Positions 54,383 through 63,309 of a stretch of 64,000 bases of DNA are shown one piece after another. Source of the DNA: CADEEX01 sp964577955. Lineage in GTDB: Bacteria > Acidobacteriota > Vicinamibacteria > Vicinamibacterales > CAVVIG01. The number at the start of each line of letters is the position of its first letter. Position 1 is the first letter of the stretch. The position numbers and the translations under genes were made by a program. The notes under the pieces were generated by a model. It did not search any database, was not told the DNA's origin, and saw nothing but the letters and a program-made list of their open reading frames with translations. The DNA lies in NCBI GenBank assembly GCA_964577955.1, contig CAZOAZ010000033.1, positions 1 to 64,000 on the forward strand, given 5' to 3'.

Positions 54383-55455
54383 TCGTCAACCAGTGGGTCC
54401 CGGCGGCACACCAGGGCGACGCCATCGGCGACAGCGCGCGCCGGATGCGCAGCCTGCTCCGGGCCATGGGCCACGATTCGGACATCTACGCGATGACCGT
54501 CGACGACGAGTTGAAGGGCGACGTCCAGCCGTTCGCGGATCCCGCGGCGCGCGCCGGCGATCTGACCATCTTCCACTTCGCATTGCCGTCGCCGATGACC
54601 GAAGCCTTCGCCGGTCTCGACGGCGGCAAGATTCTGCAGTACCACAACGTGACCCCGGCGTTCTATTTCGCGCCCTACGACCCGCAGCTCTTTCGTCTCG
54701 CCTCGCTGGGGCGAAAGGAACTATCGACGCTCGCTGGACGAGTCGACTTCGCCGCCGGCGTGTCGGAGTTCAACCGCGCCGAACTCGAGGGACTGGGCTT
54801 CGAGCGGACCGGCGTCATTCCGCTGGCGGTCGACGTCGCCCGGCTCACCGGGGCGCCCGACCGCCCGGCGCTGGCGCGGGCGATTGATGACGACTTCGTC
54901 AACTTCCTGTTCGTCGGCCGGATCGCGCCGAACAAGAAGATCGAGGACCACATCAAGCTGGCCGAGCACTACAAGCGCTACGTCGACGCCTACTACCGGT
55001 TCATCTTCGTCGGCCGCTGCGACGCGGTCCCGAACTATTTCGCGACGATCCGCGCGCTGATGACAGAGTACCGCTTTCTCAACGAACGGTTCGTCTTCAC
55101 CGGCGCCGTCCCCGACGCCGATCTCGCGGTCTACTACCGTCACGCCGCGGTCTACATTTCGCTCAGCGAGCACGAAGGCTTCTGTGCCCCGCTCCTCGAA
55201 GCCATGGCGATGGACGTGCCGATCCTGGCCTATGCCGCGACGGCGGTGCCGGAAACCCTGGGCGGTTCGGGTGTACAGTTCGCTCCCAAGGACCTCGAGT
55301 ACGCGGCCGAACTGCTCGGCGCGCTCGCGTTCGACGATCGCCTGCGCGCCGAGGTCATTGCCGGCCAGCGCCGCCGGCTCGCCGATTTCAGCGATGCCCG
55401 CCTCGAGCGCGCGCTGGCCGACGCGCTCATACAGACAGGCAGCCACGCCTCATGA
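54379..55455 (+). CDS. GT4-like glycosyltransferase C (paralogue of B)
   Basis: A 358-residue glycosyltransferase. ATG 54379 overlaps the previous stop (ATGA) and gives the short start MIVNQWVPAAHQGDAIGDSARRMR, which aligns with the HQVLATLGYGDAIGHE start of its neighbour. LFVGRIAPNKKIEDHI and EHEGFCAPLLEAM are the donor-site segments. It lacks any membrane helix and is probably cytoplasmic. Overlaps glycosyltransferase D by 4 nt. Confidence 0.9.
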   Translation: MIVNQWVPAAHQGDAIGDSARRMRSLLRAMGHDSDIYAMTVDDELKGDVQPFADPAARAGDLTIFHFALPSPMTEAFAGLDGGKILQYHNVTPAFYFAPYDPQLFRLASLGRKELSTLAGRVDFAAGVSEFNRAELEGLGFERTGVIPLAVDVARLTGAPDRPALARAIDDDFVNFLFVGRIAPNKKIEDHIKLAEHYKRYVDAYYRFIFVGRCDAVPNYFATIRALMTEYRFLNERFVFTGAVPDADLAVYYRHAAVYISLSEHEGFCAPLLEAMAMDVPILAYAATAVPETLGGSGVQFAPKDLEYAAELLGALAFDDRLRAEVIAGQRRRLADFSDARLERALADALIQTGSHAS

Positions 55456-56744
55456 AGATTGCGTTCATCATCCAGCGCTACGGCAGCGAAGTCCTCGGCG
55501 GTTCCGAACAGCTGTGCCGCCTGATCGCCGAACGCCTTGCCGTCCACCACGACGTCGAGGTCCTGACCACGTGCGCGCGCGACTACGTAACGTGGAAGAA
55601 CGAATATCAGGAAGGCACCGATCGCATCCGCGGCGTGACCGTCCGGCGCTTCGCGAGCGCCCGCACGCGCGACCTCGAATCGTTCAACCGCTACTCCGAG
55701 TGGATCTACGGCAACCCGCACAGCCGCGCGGACGAAATGGAGTGGTTGAAGCAGCAGGGACCCTGGTGCCCGACGCTGATCGAGTACCTGCGCCGCCACC
55801 AGCAGCAGTACGACGTGCTGGTCTTCTTCACCTACTTGTACGCCACCACCGTCCTCGGCCTCGAGGTCAACCCCGGAAAGAGCATCGTCGTACCGACGGC
55901 GCACGACGAGCCGGCGATCAAGCTGGAGATTTTCAGGGACGTCTTCGGCAAGGCGGCCGCGCTCTGCTATCTCACGCCCGGGGAGCAGAAGTTCGTCCAG
56001 ACGTTCTTCCACGACCGGCCGCTCCTCGAGGAACTCACCGGCGTCGGCGTGGACCTGCCACAGCCGCAGCAGTATCCGCGGATGCCGCAGGTCGTGGACG
56101 ACGAGACGCCAATCACGACGCCCGGCGCCGACACCGAGGATTCCGAAGTCGAGGATGAGATCCGCTTCCTGCCGCGCCATCTGCTGGCGCGCGGATCGAA
56201 GTTCCGCCGCCGCCACCGGCTCGCCGGTCCGCTGGCGCTCTACGGCGGCCGCATCGATCCCGGCAAGGGCTGCGAAGAGCTGATCGAGTACTTCACCAGC
56301 TACGTGAAAGACGGCGGCACTGCCACGCTGGCGCTGATGGGCGCCAAGCTGATGTCGCTTCCAGAGGACCCCTTCATCCGGTTTGCCGGTCTGCTATCGG
56401 ACACCGAACGGGTGGAAGCGCTCGAGGCCGCCAACGTCGTGATCTGCCCGTCGCCGTACGAGAGCCTTTCGCTGCTGGCTCTCGAGGCGATGTCGGTCGG
56501 CACGCCGGTTCTGGTGAACGCGAGGAGCGCCGTCCTCGTCGAGCATTGCGTCCGCAGCAACGCCGGACTGTGGTACTCCGACCGCGACGAATTCAACGAA
56601 TGCCTGAGCCTGCTGGTCGCCGACCCGCGGCTGCGCACGGCGCTCGGCCGGAACGGCGTCGACTACGTCAAGCAGCATTACCGCTGGGACGTCGTGCTCG
56701 GGAAGTACGAACGGATCTTCGCGAAGGTCAGAAACGCGCGATGA
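55452..56744 (+). CDS. GT4-like glycosyltransferase D (paralogue of A)
   Basis: A 430-residue glycosyltransferase. The start FIIQRYGSEVLGGSEQLCR and the VEVLTTCARDYVTWKN segment match glycosyltransferase A at 51723. YGGRIDPGKGCEEL and YESLSLLALEAM carry the donor-binding motif. A mid-protein acidic insertion (about residues 215-240, TTPGADTEDSEVEDE) and no Arg-rich tail distinguish it from A. It is the last gene of the cassette and ends just before the palindromic repeat at 56745. Confidence 0.9.
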   Translation: MKIAFIIQRYGSEVLGGSEQLCRLIAERLAVHHDVEVLTTCARDYVTWKNEYQEGTDRIRGVTVRRFASARTRDLESFNRYSEWIYGNPHSRADEMEWLKQQGPWCPTLIEYLRRHQQQYDVLVFFTYLYATTVLGLEVNPGKSIVVPTAHDEPAIKLEIFRDVFGKAAALCYLTPGEQKFVQTFFHDRPLLEELTGVGVDLPQPQQYPRMPQVVDDETPITTPGADTEDSEVEDEIRFLPRHLLARGSKFRRRHRLAGPLALYGGRIDPGKGCEELIEYFTSYVKDGGTATLALMGAKLMSLPEDPFIRFAGLLSDTERVEALEAANVVICPSPYESLSLLALEAMSVGTPVLVNARSAVLVEHCVRSNAGLWYSDRDEFNECLSLLVADPRLRTALGRNGVDYVKQHYRWDVVLGKYERIFAKVRNAR

Positions 56745-56772
56745 CGGCGGACAGGCTAAAGCCTGTCCCTAC
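56745..56772. repeat. 28-bp palindromic repeat, copy 2 (convergent junction)
   Basis: It is the exact reverse complement of 45868-45895, with stem GGACAGGC / GCCTGTCC and loop taaa. It starts directly after the glycosyltransferase D stop and ends 4 nt before the stop of the opposing regulator gene at 56777. As at 45868, it fills a convergent junction almost completely. Confidence 0.8.
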
Positions 56773-56776
56773 CGAA

Positions 56777-58213
56777 TCACGATTCATCGACGGCGCCGTG
56801 GTCGTCCTCGCCCTGATGGCGGCGGCGGCGCGGCCTGATGTCGTACCGCTTGATCATCTCGTTCAGCGTCGTCGGTTTGATGTGGAGCAGTTCCGCGGCC
56901 TTCTTCTGCACCCCGCCGGCCGCTTCGAGCGTCGATTCGATCAGCCGCTTCTCGAAGCCGGTGATGACGTCCTTGAAGAAGATCCCCTCGGGCGGGACCA
57001 CGAATTCCGGCATCTGAAACTGCGGCGTGCGGCGGACGTGATCGGGAATGAGTTCGACGCCGATCCGTTTGTCCGAGGTCAGCACGACCGCCCGCTCGAT
57101 CACATTCTCGAGTTCGCGGACGTTTCCCGGCCAGTCGTACTCCGTCATCAGGTCGAGCGCCTCTGGCGACATTTCAAGCTCTGGCTTGCGATTCTCTTCC
57201 CCGTACTTGCGCAGGAAGTGCTGCGCCAGGAGCGGAATGTCGTCCTTGCGCTCGCGCAGCGGCGGCAGGTGAATCGAAATCACGTGCAGCCGATAGAACA
57301 GGTCCTCGCGGAACTTCCCCTCCTCCATCAACTGCTTCAGATCCATGGTCGTCGCCGCGATGATCCGGACGTCGACCTTGAGCGCTTCGAGCCCGCCCAG
57401 CCGCATGAAGTCGCGTTCCTGAATCACCCGCAGCAGCTTGGCCTGCGTCTCGAGCGGCACGTTGCCGATTTCGTCGAAGAAGATGCTGCCGCGGTCGGCG
57501 AGATCGAAGAGGCCCTTCTTCGGGTACACCGCGCCGGCAAAGGCGCCCTTGACGTGGCCGAACAGCGTGGACTCGAGGAGATCGTGCGGCAGGCTGCCGG
57601 AATTCACCGCCACGAACGGCTGTTCGGCGCGCGATGAATTGGCATGGATCGCCCGCGCGACCAGTTCCTTGCCGGTGCCGCTCTCGCCCTGGATCAGAAT
57701 CGTCGATCGGCTGGGCGCCGCCTGGATGATGAGATCGAAGACCTGGCGCATTCGCGAGCTTCTGCCGATGATGTTCGCGAACTTGTGGTAGCGCTCCTGG
57801 ATGTTCTGCCGGAGGTTGCGGTTCTCGTGCACCAGCCGGCGGCGCTCCATCGCGTTACGGACGACCACCAGGACTTCTTCGTTCTTGAACGGCTTGGTGA
57901 TGTAGTCGAACGCACCGCTCTTCATCGCCGAGATGGCGCTCCCGACCGACGCGAACGCGGTGATGATGACCACCGCAAGGTCTTCGTCGATCCGCTTCAG
58001 CTCGTCGAGTGTCGCAATGCCGTCGATGCCAGGCATCATGATGTCGACGATCGCCGCGTCGAAGGGGAACGCCCGGGCGAGTTCGAGGCCCTCGTGGCCA
58101 GACGACGCCAGCCTGACCTCGTAACCTTCGCGGGTCAGCAGCGTCTCGAGAATCTCGCGCATGATCTCCTCGTCGTCGACGACGAGGATGGCGCCTTTGC
58201 GGGCTGTGGGCAT
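56777..58213 (-). CDS. NtrC-family sigma54-interacting response regulator (GAFAGA variant)
   Basis: A 478-residue regulator. Receiver domain: DDEE at 13-16, phosphoacceptor Asp57 in AAIVDIMMPG, Lys107. AAA+ domain: Walker A GESGTGKE (176-183), the sigma54-contact loop as GAFAGA (223-228) instead of GAFTGA, Walker B SIFFDEIG (243-250), FREDLYYRL and WPGNVREL. A Fis-type helix-turn-helix (GGVQKKAAELLHIKPTTLNEMIKR) ends the protein. Unlike the regulator at 19114 its ATPase motifs are complete. It is the evident partner of the kinase encoded 15 nt upstream. Confidence 0.93.
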   Translation of the reverse strand: MPTARKGAILVVDDEEIMREILETLLTREGYEVRLASSGHEGLELARAFPFDAAIVDIMMPGIDGIATLDELKRIDEDLAVVIITAFASVGSAISAMKSGAFDYITKPFKNEEVLVVVRNAMERRRLVHENRNLRQNIQERYHKFANIIGRSSRMRQVFDLIIQAAPSRSTILIQGESGTGKELVARAIHANSSRAEQPFVAVNSGSLPHDLLESTLFGHVKGAFAGAVYPKKGLFDLADRGSIFFDEIGNVPLETQAKLLRVIQERDFMRLGGLEALKVDVRIIAATTMDLKQLMEEGKFREDLFYRLHVISIHLPPLRERKDDIPLLAQHFLRKYGEENRKPELEMSPEALDLMTEYDWPGNVRELENVIERAVVLTSDKRIGVELIPDHVRRTPQFQMPEFVVPPEGIFFKDVITGFEKRLIESTLEAAGGVQKKAAELLHIKPTTLNEMIKRYDIRPRRRRHQGEDDHGAVDES

Positions 58214-58228
58214 GAGGACTGCCGTGAA

Positions 58229-61177
58229 CTAGACTCTCGCGCTCGACCGCAGCGCCGGCACCGCGACCGGCAGCGTGAGCGTGAAGCGGGTGCCTTGACC
58301 CACGGCGCTTTCGCACTGGATCGCCCCGTCGTGCTCGCGGACGATCCCGTAGGAAATCGACAGACCGAGGCCGGTGCCGCGGCCGATCGCCTTGGTGGTG
58401 AAGAACGGATCGTAGATGCGGGCGATCTGTTCCGGCGGAATGCCCGATCCGGTATCGCCGACTTCGGCCACCGCGAAGGTGTCTTCGAGACGGGTCGCGA
58501 CCGTGAGCCAGCCGCCGCGCGGCATCGCGTCGCGGGCATTCAGGAACAGATTGAGAAACACCTGCTGCAGTTGGTGTTCGATCCCCAGCACCATCACCGG
58601 AACGTCCGACAGGTCGCGCCGCACCTTGATCTTGCCGACCTCGAACTGATGCTCGAGCAGCGAGAACACGTCGGTAATCACGGTATTCAGATCAACCGGC
58701 ATCCGCTCGCCGCCCGGAGTGCCCGGTCGCGACAGCGTCAACAGGCCGCTGACGATCTTGGCGGCGCGGAAGGTCTGCCGCTCGATCTTCTCGAGCAGCA
58801 CGGTGCGCGGGTCCGCCGGGTCGGCTTGTTCGAGCAGCATCTGCGTGTAGCTGGAGATCCCGGTCAGCGGCGTATTGACTTCATGCGCCACGCCCGCCGC
58901 GAGCAGACCGATCGAGGCCATCTTCTCGGAAATCTGCAGCTGCTCTTCGAGCCGGACGTGCTCGGTGACGTTCTCGAGCAGGAGAATCGTGCCGGCGACC
59001 GCGCCGGGTCCGGCCAGGCTCTGAAGCGGCACGGCCGTCGCATTGACGAGGAGTGAACCGTCAGAGGCGTCTTCCGCGGCGAGCCGGCTGGTCAGCGGCA
59101 CCTTGAAGAGCGTGGCCCCGCGCGGGTTTTCGCGACGCGCCGCGCGCAGCGCTTCGACGAACGGCGGATCGAACACCTCCACGAGCGACCGGCCGAACGC
59201 GTCGGCCCGCGTGACGCCGTAGAAGTTCTCGAGAGCGCGATTCCAGCGGACAATCCGCTCATCATCGTCGAACACCGCCAACCCGTCGTCCAGCGACTCG
59301 AGGATGTTCTCGTTGAACTCGCGCATCCGGCCGAGCTCCTCGGCCTTGACGTGGAGTTGCCGATACAGCCGGCCGTTCTCGATCGCCGTCGCCACCTGGC
59401 CGGCCACCGCCGTCAAAAGCGCGAGGTCCTCGCTGTTGAACGGCTCGTCGTTGTCCTTGCGCCCGAGCGCCAGGACGGCAATGGCATAGCCCTCGAAGAT
59501 GCAGGGCACGAAGTAGTAGATCCCCTGGTCGCGCCAGAACTCGACATCTTCGGCGGCAAACCAGGCCGCGGAAATCGGATCGTCGAGCGCCACGGTGTGC
59601 CCGGTGTCCAGGCGCGCGACGAACGACGAGCCGCGCTGGAGTTCGGGAACGCCGTGGACGAAACCAAAATCGCCGATCGAGCTGAAATCGCCGAACCGCT
59701 CGTCCGCGAGCATCAGCGCCATGCGATCGACGACCAGGGTTTCGACGACGCGGGTGACGAGACGCTGGCCAAGGCGGACGACGTCGAGGTCGGTGTTCAG
59801 GTCGCGGGCGAATCCGACCAGCGCGCGGCGATAGTCATAGCGGTCGCGATAGAACACCCGATCGAGAGCGTTCTGCAGCGCGTCGCGAACTGGCTGGGCC
59901 AGAAGCACGACGACCACCGTCGCGAGCAGCGCGATGATCCAGTTATGGGCGTCGGTCGCGTCGCCGAGCAGAAAGTCGACGAACTTCCGGAACGCCAGAT
60001 ACAAGCCGACGCTGGCCGCCAGGAAGACGCCGTAGACGAACAGTCTTTTGATGATGACTTCCACGTCGCGCAGGCGATAGCGGACGATCGCGGAGGCAAA
60101 CGCCAGCGGCACCAGGCCAAGCGGCACCGCCGTGAGCTGAAAGGCCAGGGGCGGGTTCAGGCCCACGACCCACGGCAGCGCATACCCCAGCGCGAACGGC
60201 CCGACTCCGAGCGTCGTGCCCCAGGCGATCCACCGCAACTGGCGGCGGCCGGTCAGCGACGTGATTTCGTTGAACGCGCGGGTCAGGACGAAGATCGCGG
60301 TGAGCGCGCAGGCAAAGAGGTAGATCGGTTCGGCGCGGTCGAGCGCGTCGAGCCAGCGTGAGAACTGCGCGCCGTTGTCTTCGCCGTTCGCCACTGCGAC
60401 CACGCGGCCGACGACGAGCAGGAACGCCGGCGCATACATCACCGGCAGCCAGAGCCGGGCCTGACGCGACGCCGGCCACGGTTGCCGCTCCGGAAAGACC
60501 AGCGTGAAGTGCAGCAGCAGGGGCGGCAGGAGCGCCATCGCGACGGCGTCCCCCCAATAGAACGTCCAGTCCAGCTGATCGAACGGCCCGTTGAACGAGA
60601 ACGTAAACGCGCCGAAAAACGCGACGCAAAGCCAGAAGAAATGCAGCGTCGCCTGATCGCGCGGCCGCCTCAATCTGACCGACGCTCCGACCATCAGCGT
60701 GAACAGCCCCACGCCCGCAAGCACGAAGTACATCGAGGATGGACGGCTGATTGCAGCGAGCGAGATGTCGAGCGCGCGCTGCGTGCCGAGGCGGACCAGG
60801 GTGTACGTCAGCGTCGTGCCGGCATGGCCGCGGTGCTGATGTTCGACGACCTCGGAGACGCTGTCGACCGCCGCGCCGTCGATCGCAATCAGGATGTCGC
60901 CGGGCTGAATCCCGGACGCCGCGCCGGACGAATCCGCCGCGACTTCGACCGCCGTCACGCCCTCAGCGCGCGCGGCCCAGAGCACGCCATCCTCGACTTC
61001 GTGCCACTGCGCCCGCATCACGATGTTGGCGATCCCGAGTGCCGTCAGCACCAGGACGACGGCGGCGACTGACAGCGAGCGCGCCCACGAACGCCACGCC
61101 GGTTCGAGCGGCTCGGGCCGTACGAACGGAATTGGCCGTTTCGGCGCGGTCTGCGGGGTCAGCTCAACGTCGGACAT
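58229..61177 (-). CDS. large hybrid sensor histidine kinase (PDZ, multi-TM, GAF, PAS, HisKA, HATPase)
   Basis: A 982-residue membrane kinase. A first helix (about 34-54) leads to an extracytoplasmic PDZ-like domain (about 66-135, with ASGIQPGDILIAIDG). Some eight further membrane helices (about 148-440) are followed by a linker with FYRDRYDYRRAL, a GAF domain (about 470-620), a PAS domain (about 640-740, FDDDERIVRWNRALENFYG) and kinase core with H-box AAGVAHEVNTPLTG (His about 764), N box and G boxes (DTGSGIP, GTGLGLS). The PDZ could sense misfolded or C-terminal peptides. It precedes its response regulator by 15 nt. Confidence 0.92.
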   Translation of the reverse strand: MSDVELTPQTAPKRPIPFVRPEPLEPAWRSWARSLSVAAVVLVLTALGIANIVMRAQWHEVEDGVLWAARAEGVTAVEVAADSSGAASGIQPGDILIAIDGAAVDSVSEVVEHQHRGHAGTTLTYTLVRLGTQRALDISLAAISRPSSMYFVLAGVGLFTLMVGASVRLRRPRDQATLHFFWLCVAFFGAFTFSFNGPFDQLDWTFYWGDAVAMALLPPLLLHFTLVFPERQPWPASRQARLWLPVMYAPAFLLVVGRVVAVANGEDNGAQFSRWLDALDRAEPIYLFACALTAIFVLTRAFNEITSLTGRRQLRWIAWGTTLGVGPFALGYALPWVVGLNPPLAFQLTAVPLGLVPLAFASAIVRYRLRDVEVIIKRLFVYGVFLAASVGLYLAFRKFVDFLLGDATDAHNWIIALLATVVVVLLAQPVRDALQNALDRVFYRDRYDYRRALVGFARDLNTDLDVVRLGQRLVTRVVETLVVDRMALMLADERFGDFSSIGDFGFVHGVPELQRGSSFVARLDTGHTVALDDPISAAWFAAEDVEFWRDQGIYYFVPCIFEGYAIAVLALGRKDNDEPFNSEDLALLTAVAGQVATAIENGRLYRQLHVKAEELGRMREFNENILESLDDGLAVFDDDERIVRWNRALENFYGVTRADAFGRSLVEVFDPPFVEALRAARRENPRGATLFKVPLTSRLAAEDASDGSLLVNATAVPLQSLAGPGAVAGTILLLENVTEHVRLEEQLQISEKMASIGLLAAGVAHEVNTPLTGISSYTQMLLEQADPADPRTVLLEKIERQTFRAAKIVSGLLTLSRPGTPGGERMPVDLNTVITDVFSLLEHQFEVGKIKVRRDLSDVPVMVLGIEHQLQQVFLNLFLNARDAMPRGGWLTVATRLEDTFAVAEVGDTGSGIPPEQIARIYDPFFTTKAIGRGTGLGLSISYGIVREHDGAIQCESAVGQGTRFTLTLPVAVPALRSSARV

Positions 61178-61331
61178 GTAGACAGGTCACGATTATTTAG
61201 CGCGTAACCCATTGCGACACAACAGTTTCGTATGGCAGAACCATGGCGAGACGCGCTTGCTCCAAAAAATTGGTTCAAGCCCATCAACCGATTGAATGGC
61301 CGGAGTTGCGGGCGAACGCGGATGGGCTGAG

Positions 61332-63260
61332 CTAGAACCGCAGCGTGACACCGCCGACCACCCGCTTTGGCGGCCGGACGACAAGGAGTTCGTCGTAGAC
61401 GGACTGGTCGGTGCCGTCCTGACGGAAGAAATTGCGGACCGCCAGAAGCATCTCCCACCGGGCGCTCGAGAAGCTCATGAACGGCAGCGACTGGCGAATC
61501 TGCACGTCGAATCGTCCGTCGACCCGTGAGAAGAGGCCGGCTTCGCCGTCGCCGGGGCGGGCATACCCGTCCCCGATCCGGTAAAGCACCAGGACCCGCG
61601 TGGCGGTTTCGGGGACTTCGGTCTCGACGGTCGTCGAGAAATCATGCAGGCGTTCGGACGACGGGCGAACCGTCGACGGCGCGACGAGCAGGAGGTAGCG
61701 CAGATTGTCGGCCGGCGTGAGCCGCGCGACCGCCGACGTGTACTCGAGCGAGCAGCGCACGCGACGCGCGACTTCCGTGTGCACTGACGCGGTATATCCG
61801 GAGGCGCGGGCATCGCCGACGGTGCCGACGACATAGTGGCCCAGTTGGGACGCGGGCTGGCCGGGCACGTCGGTGCCGAAAATGGTCGCGAGTTGATCGT
61901 CGACCCGTTCGCGGAACAGGCGGATGCCGAGGCCGGTGGAGGCGCTCAGATCTTTCTCAATGGCGAGCGACAACCGCGTCGACTGCTCGGCCGAGAAGCC
62001 GCGACCGGGTTCGACCGACGAGAACGTGCGCTGCGGCGGCAGCCAGATGCCGGTGTCATTCGGCGGCGCAAACTCCTCCGCGCCCGGAGCCAGGGCCGTC
62101 CGTGAGGCGCTGGCCTTGATGCGCAGGCCGGTCGCCGGGGTTACCGCCAGTTCAACACGCGGGCTGAAGAGATTCGGCTCGTCGAGGTAGTCGTACCGCG
62201 CGTAGGCGATGCCATAGGTCACCGTCGCCGCGGGGAACAGCCTGAACGTGTCGTAGCCGTAGACGGCGCCAGCGTTGCGGCTGCCCTCCGCCAGATCGCG
62301 CAGCGTCAGCAGATTGCCGCCGTCGTAACGCTGCGTGCTGTACGCGAGCCCGACGTTGAAATGGTGGCCATCGTCCGACGGACGGGTTACGTACGAGCCC
62401 GCGACCGTCCACGACGCGATGTCGGACTGCGTGATGGCGCCGCGGACCATCCAGTCGGCGTTGTCGCCGACCGGGGCGCCGAGCCGTGCATACGCGATGC
62501 TGCGCGCGCCGGTTTCCATCGAGAACAGTTGCTGCGGCGAGTTGAAGGAGCTGGCCGTCAGCAGGTTGACCTGGCCCGAGAACGGGGTGTCGGCGAAAAG
62601 ACCGGCGCCGAAGCGCGGCCGGGAGCCGATGGTGCGGCCCAGCACATCGACGCCGGCAAAGTCGGCGCCGAAGAGGTCGTCGGGATCGCTGTCCTCGGCG
62701 AGGATCGCGGTGGGAATCGTGGCGTCTTTCAGAATCGCGCGGCGCGCGTGACGCAGACGCCAGGTGATTTCAGAGCCGGCGTTCTCGCCGTCCGCCGGCT
62801 CCGGATCGGGGGTCGCGGCAGGCTCGATCGCCACCGGCTCGCCAAGCCCGGCGACGCTCGCCGTCAGAACCGCGCTGGCGCTCGCGCGCTTCAACGTAAT
62901 CGCGAACGTCGCGGGGACGATGCCCCCGACTTGAACCGTTTGTGAGCGGGACGCGAGATAACCAGACTGGTGGGCGCGAAGGATGTAGGGACCGGACGGC
63001 AGCTGCTTGAATTCGAACCGGCCGTCGCCGTCCGTCACCGCGACGATGGTGGTGCTGCCGAGCGCGGAAACGACGACACCGGCGATGGGCGCGCCGCGCT
63101 CGTCGCGGACGACGCCGCTCAGCGAGCCGATCGATCGCGCAGCGTTCTTATCGGCCGGGAGCAGACCGGACCGGACCTCGGTCCCGGCCTGCGCCGTCCC
63201 ACTCACAACCAACAGGCTGCCGACCACTGCCGACGCCAGGAATCTGGTTGCCGCTGCCAT
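61332..63260 (-). CDS. carboxypeptidase-regulatory domain plus TonB-receptor-like beta barrel
   Basis: A 642-residue outer-membrane protein. Signal peptide about 1-25 (ending GTAQA). Residues about 44-115 are a carboxypeptidase-regulatory-like domain (GSLSGVVRDERGAPIAGVVVSALGST...DGRFEFKQLPSGPY). A Pro/Ala/Glu-rich linker (about 135-165) leads straight into a beta-barrel-like region that ends in VVGGVTLRF with the terminal Phe of outer-membrane proteins. A typical TonB plug (DGV/TRRG motifs) was not found, and the protein is short for an Oar-type receptor. It may be a plug-less porin-like relative. It lies 49 nt after the partial gene at the right edge. Confidence 0.75.
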   Translation of the reverse strand: MAAATRFLASAVVGSLLVVSGTAQAGTEVRSGLLPADKNAARSIGSLSGVVRDERGAPIAGVVVSALGSTTIVAVTDGDGRFEFKQLPSGPYILRAHQSGYLASRSQTVQVGGIVPATFAITLKRASASAVLTASVAGLGEPVAIEPAATPDPEPADGENAGSEITWRLRHARRAILKDATIPTAILAEDSDPDDLFGADFAGVDVLGRTIGSRPRFGAGLFADTPFSGQVNLLTASSFNSPQQLFSMETGARSIAYARLGAPVGDNADWMVRGAITQSDIASWTVAGSYVTRPSDDGHHFNVGLAYSTQRYDGGNLLTLRDLAEGSRNAGAVYGYDTFRLFPAATVTYGIAYARYDYLDEPNLFSPRVELAVTPATGLRIKASASRTALAPGAEEFAPPNDTGIWLPPQRTFSSVEPGRGFSAEQSTRLSLAIEKDLSASTGLGIRLFRERVDDQLATIFGTDVPGQPASQLGHYVVGTVGDARASGYTASVHTEVARRVRCSLEYTSAVARLTPADNLRYLLLVAPSTVRPSSERLHDFSTTVETEVPETATRVLVLYRIGDGYARPGDGEAGLFSRVDGRFDVQIRQSLPFMSFSSARWEMLLAVRNFFRQDGTDQSVYDELLVVRPPKRVVGGVTLRF

Positions 63261-63309
63261 CGTTTTGCTCCGGGGAGTCGTTCCCCGCCGTACGTTGTGA
63301 CTACGCGTG

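Noticed and set aside
57644..59056. 470-residue open frame on the plus strand opposite the kinase/regulator pair
   Set aside because: It crosses the boundary between two well-defined minus-strand genes and has no domain signature.
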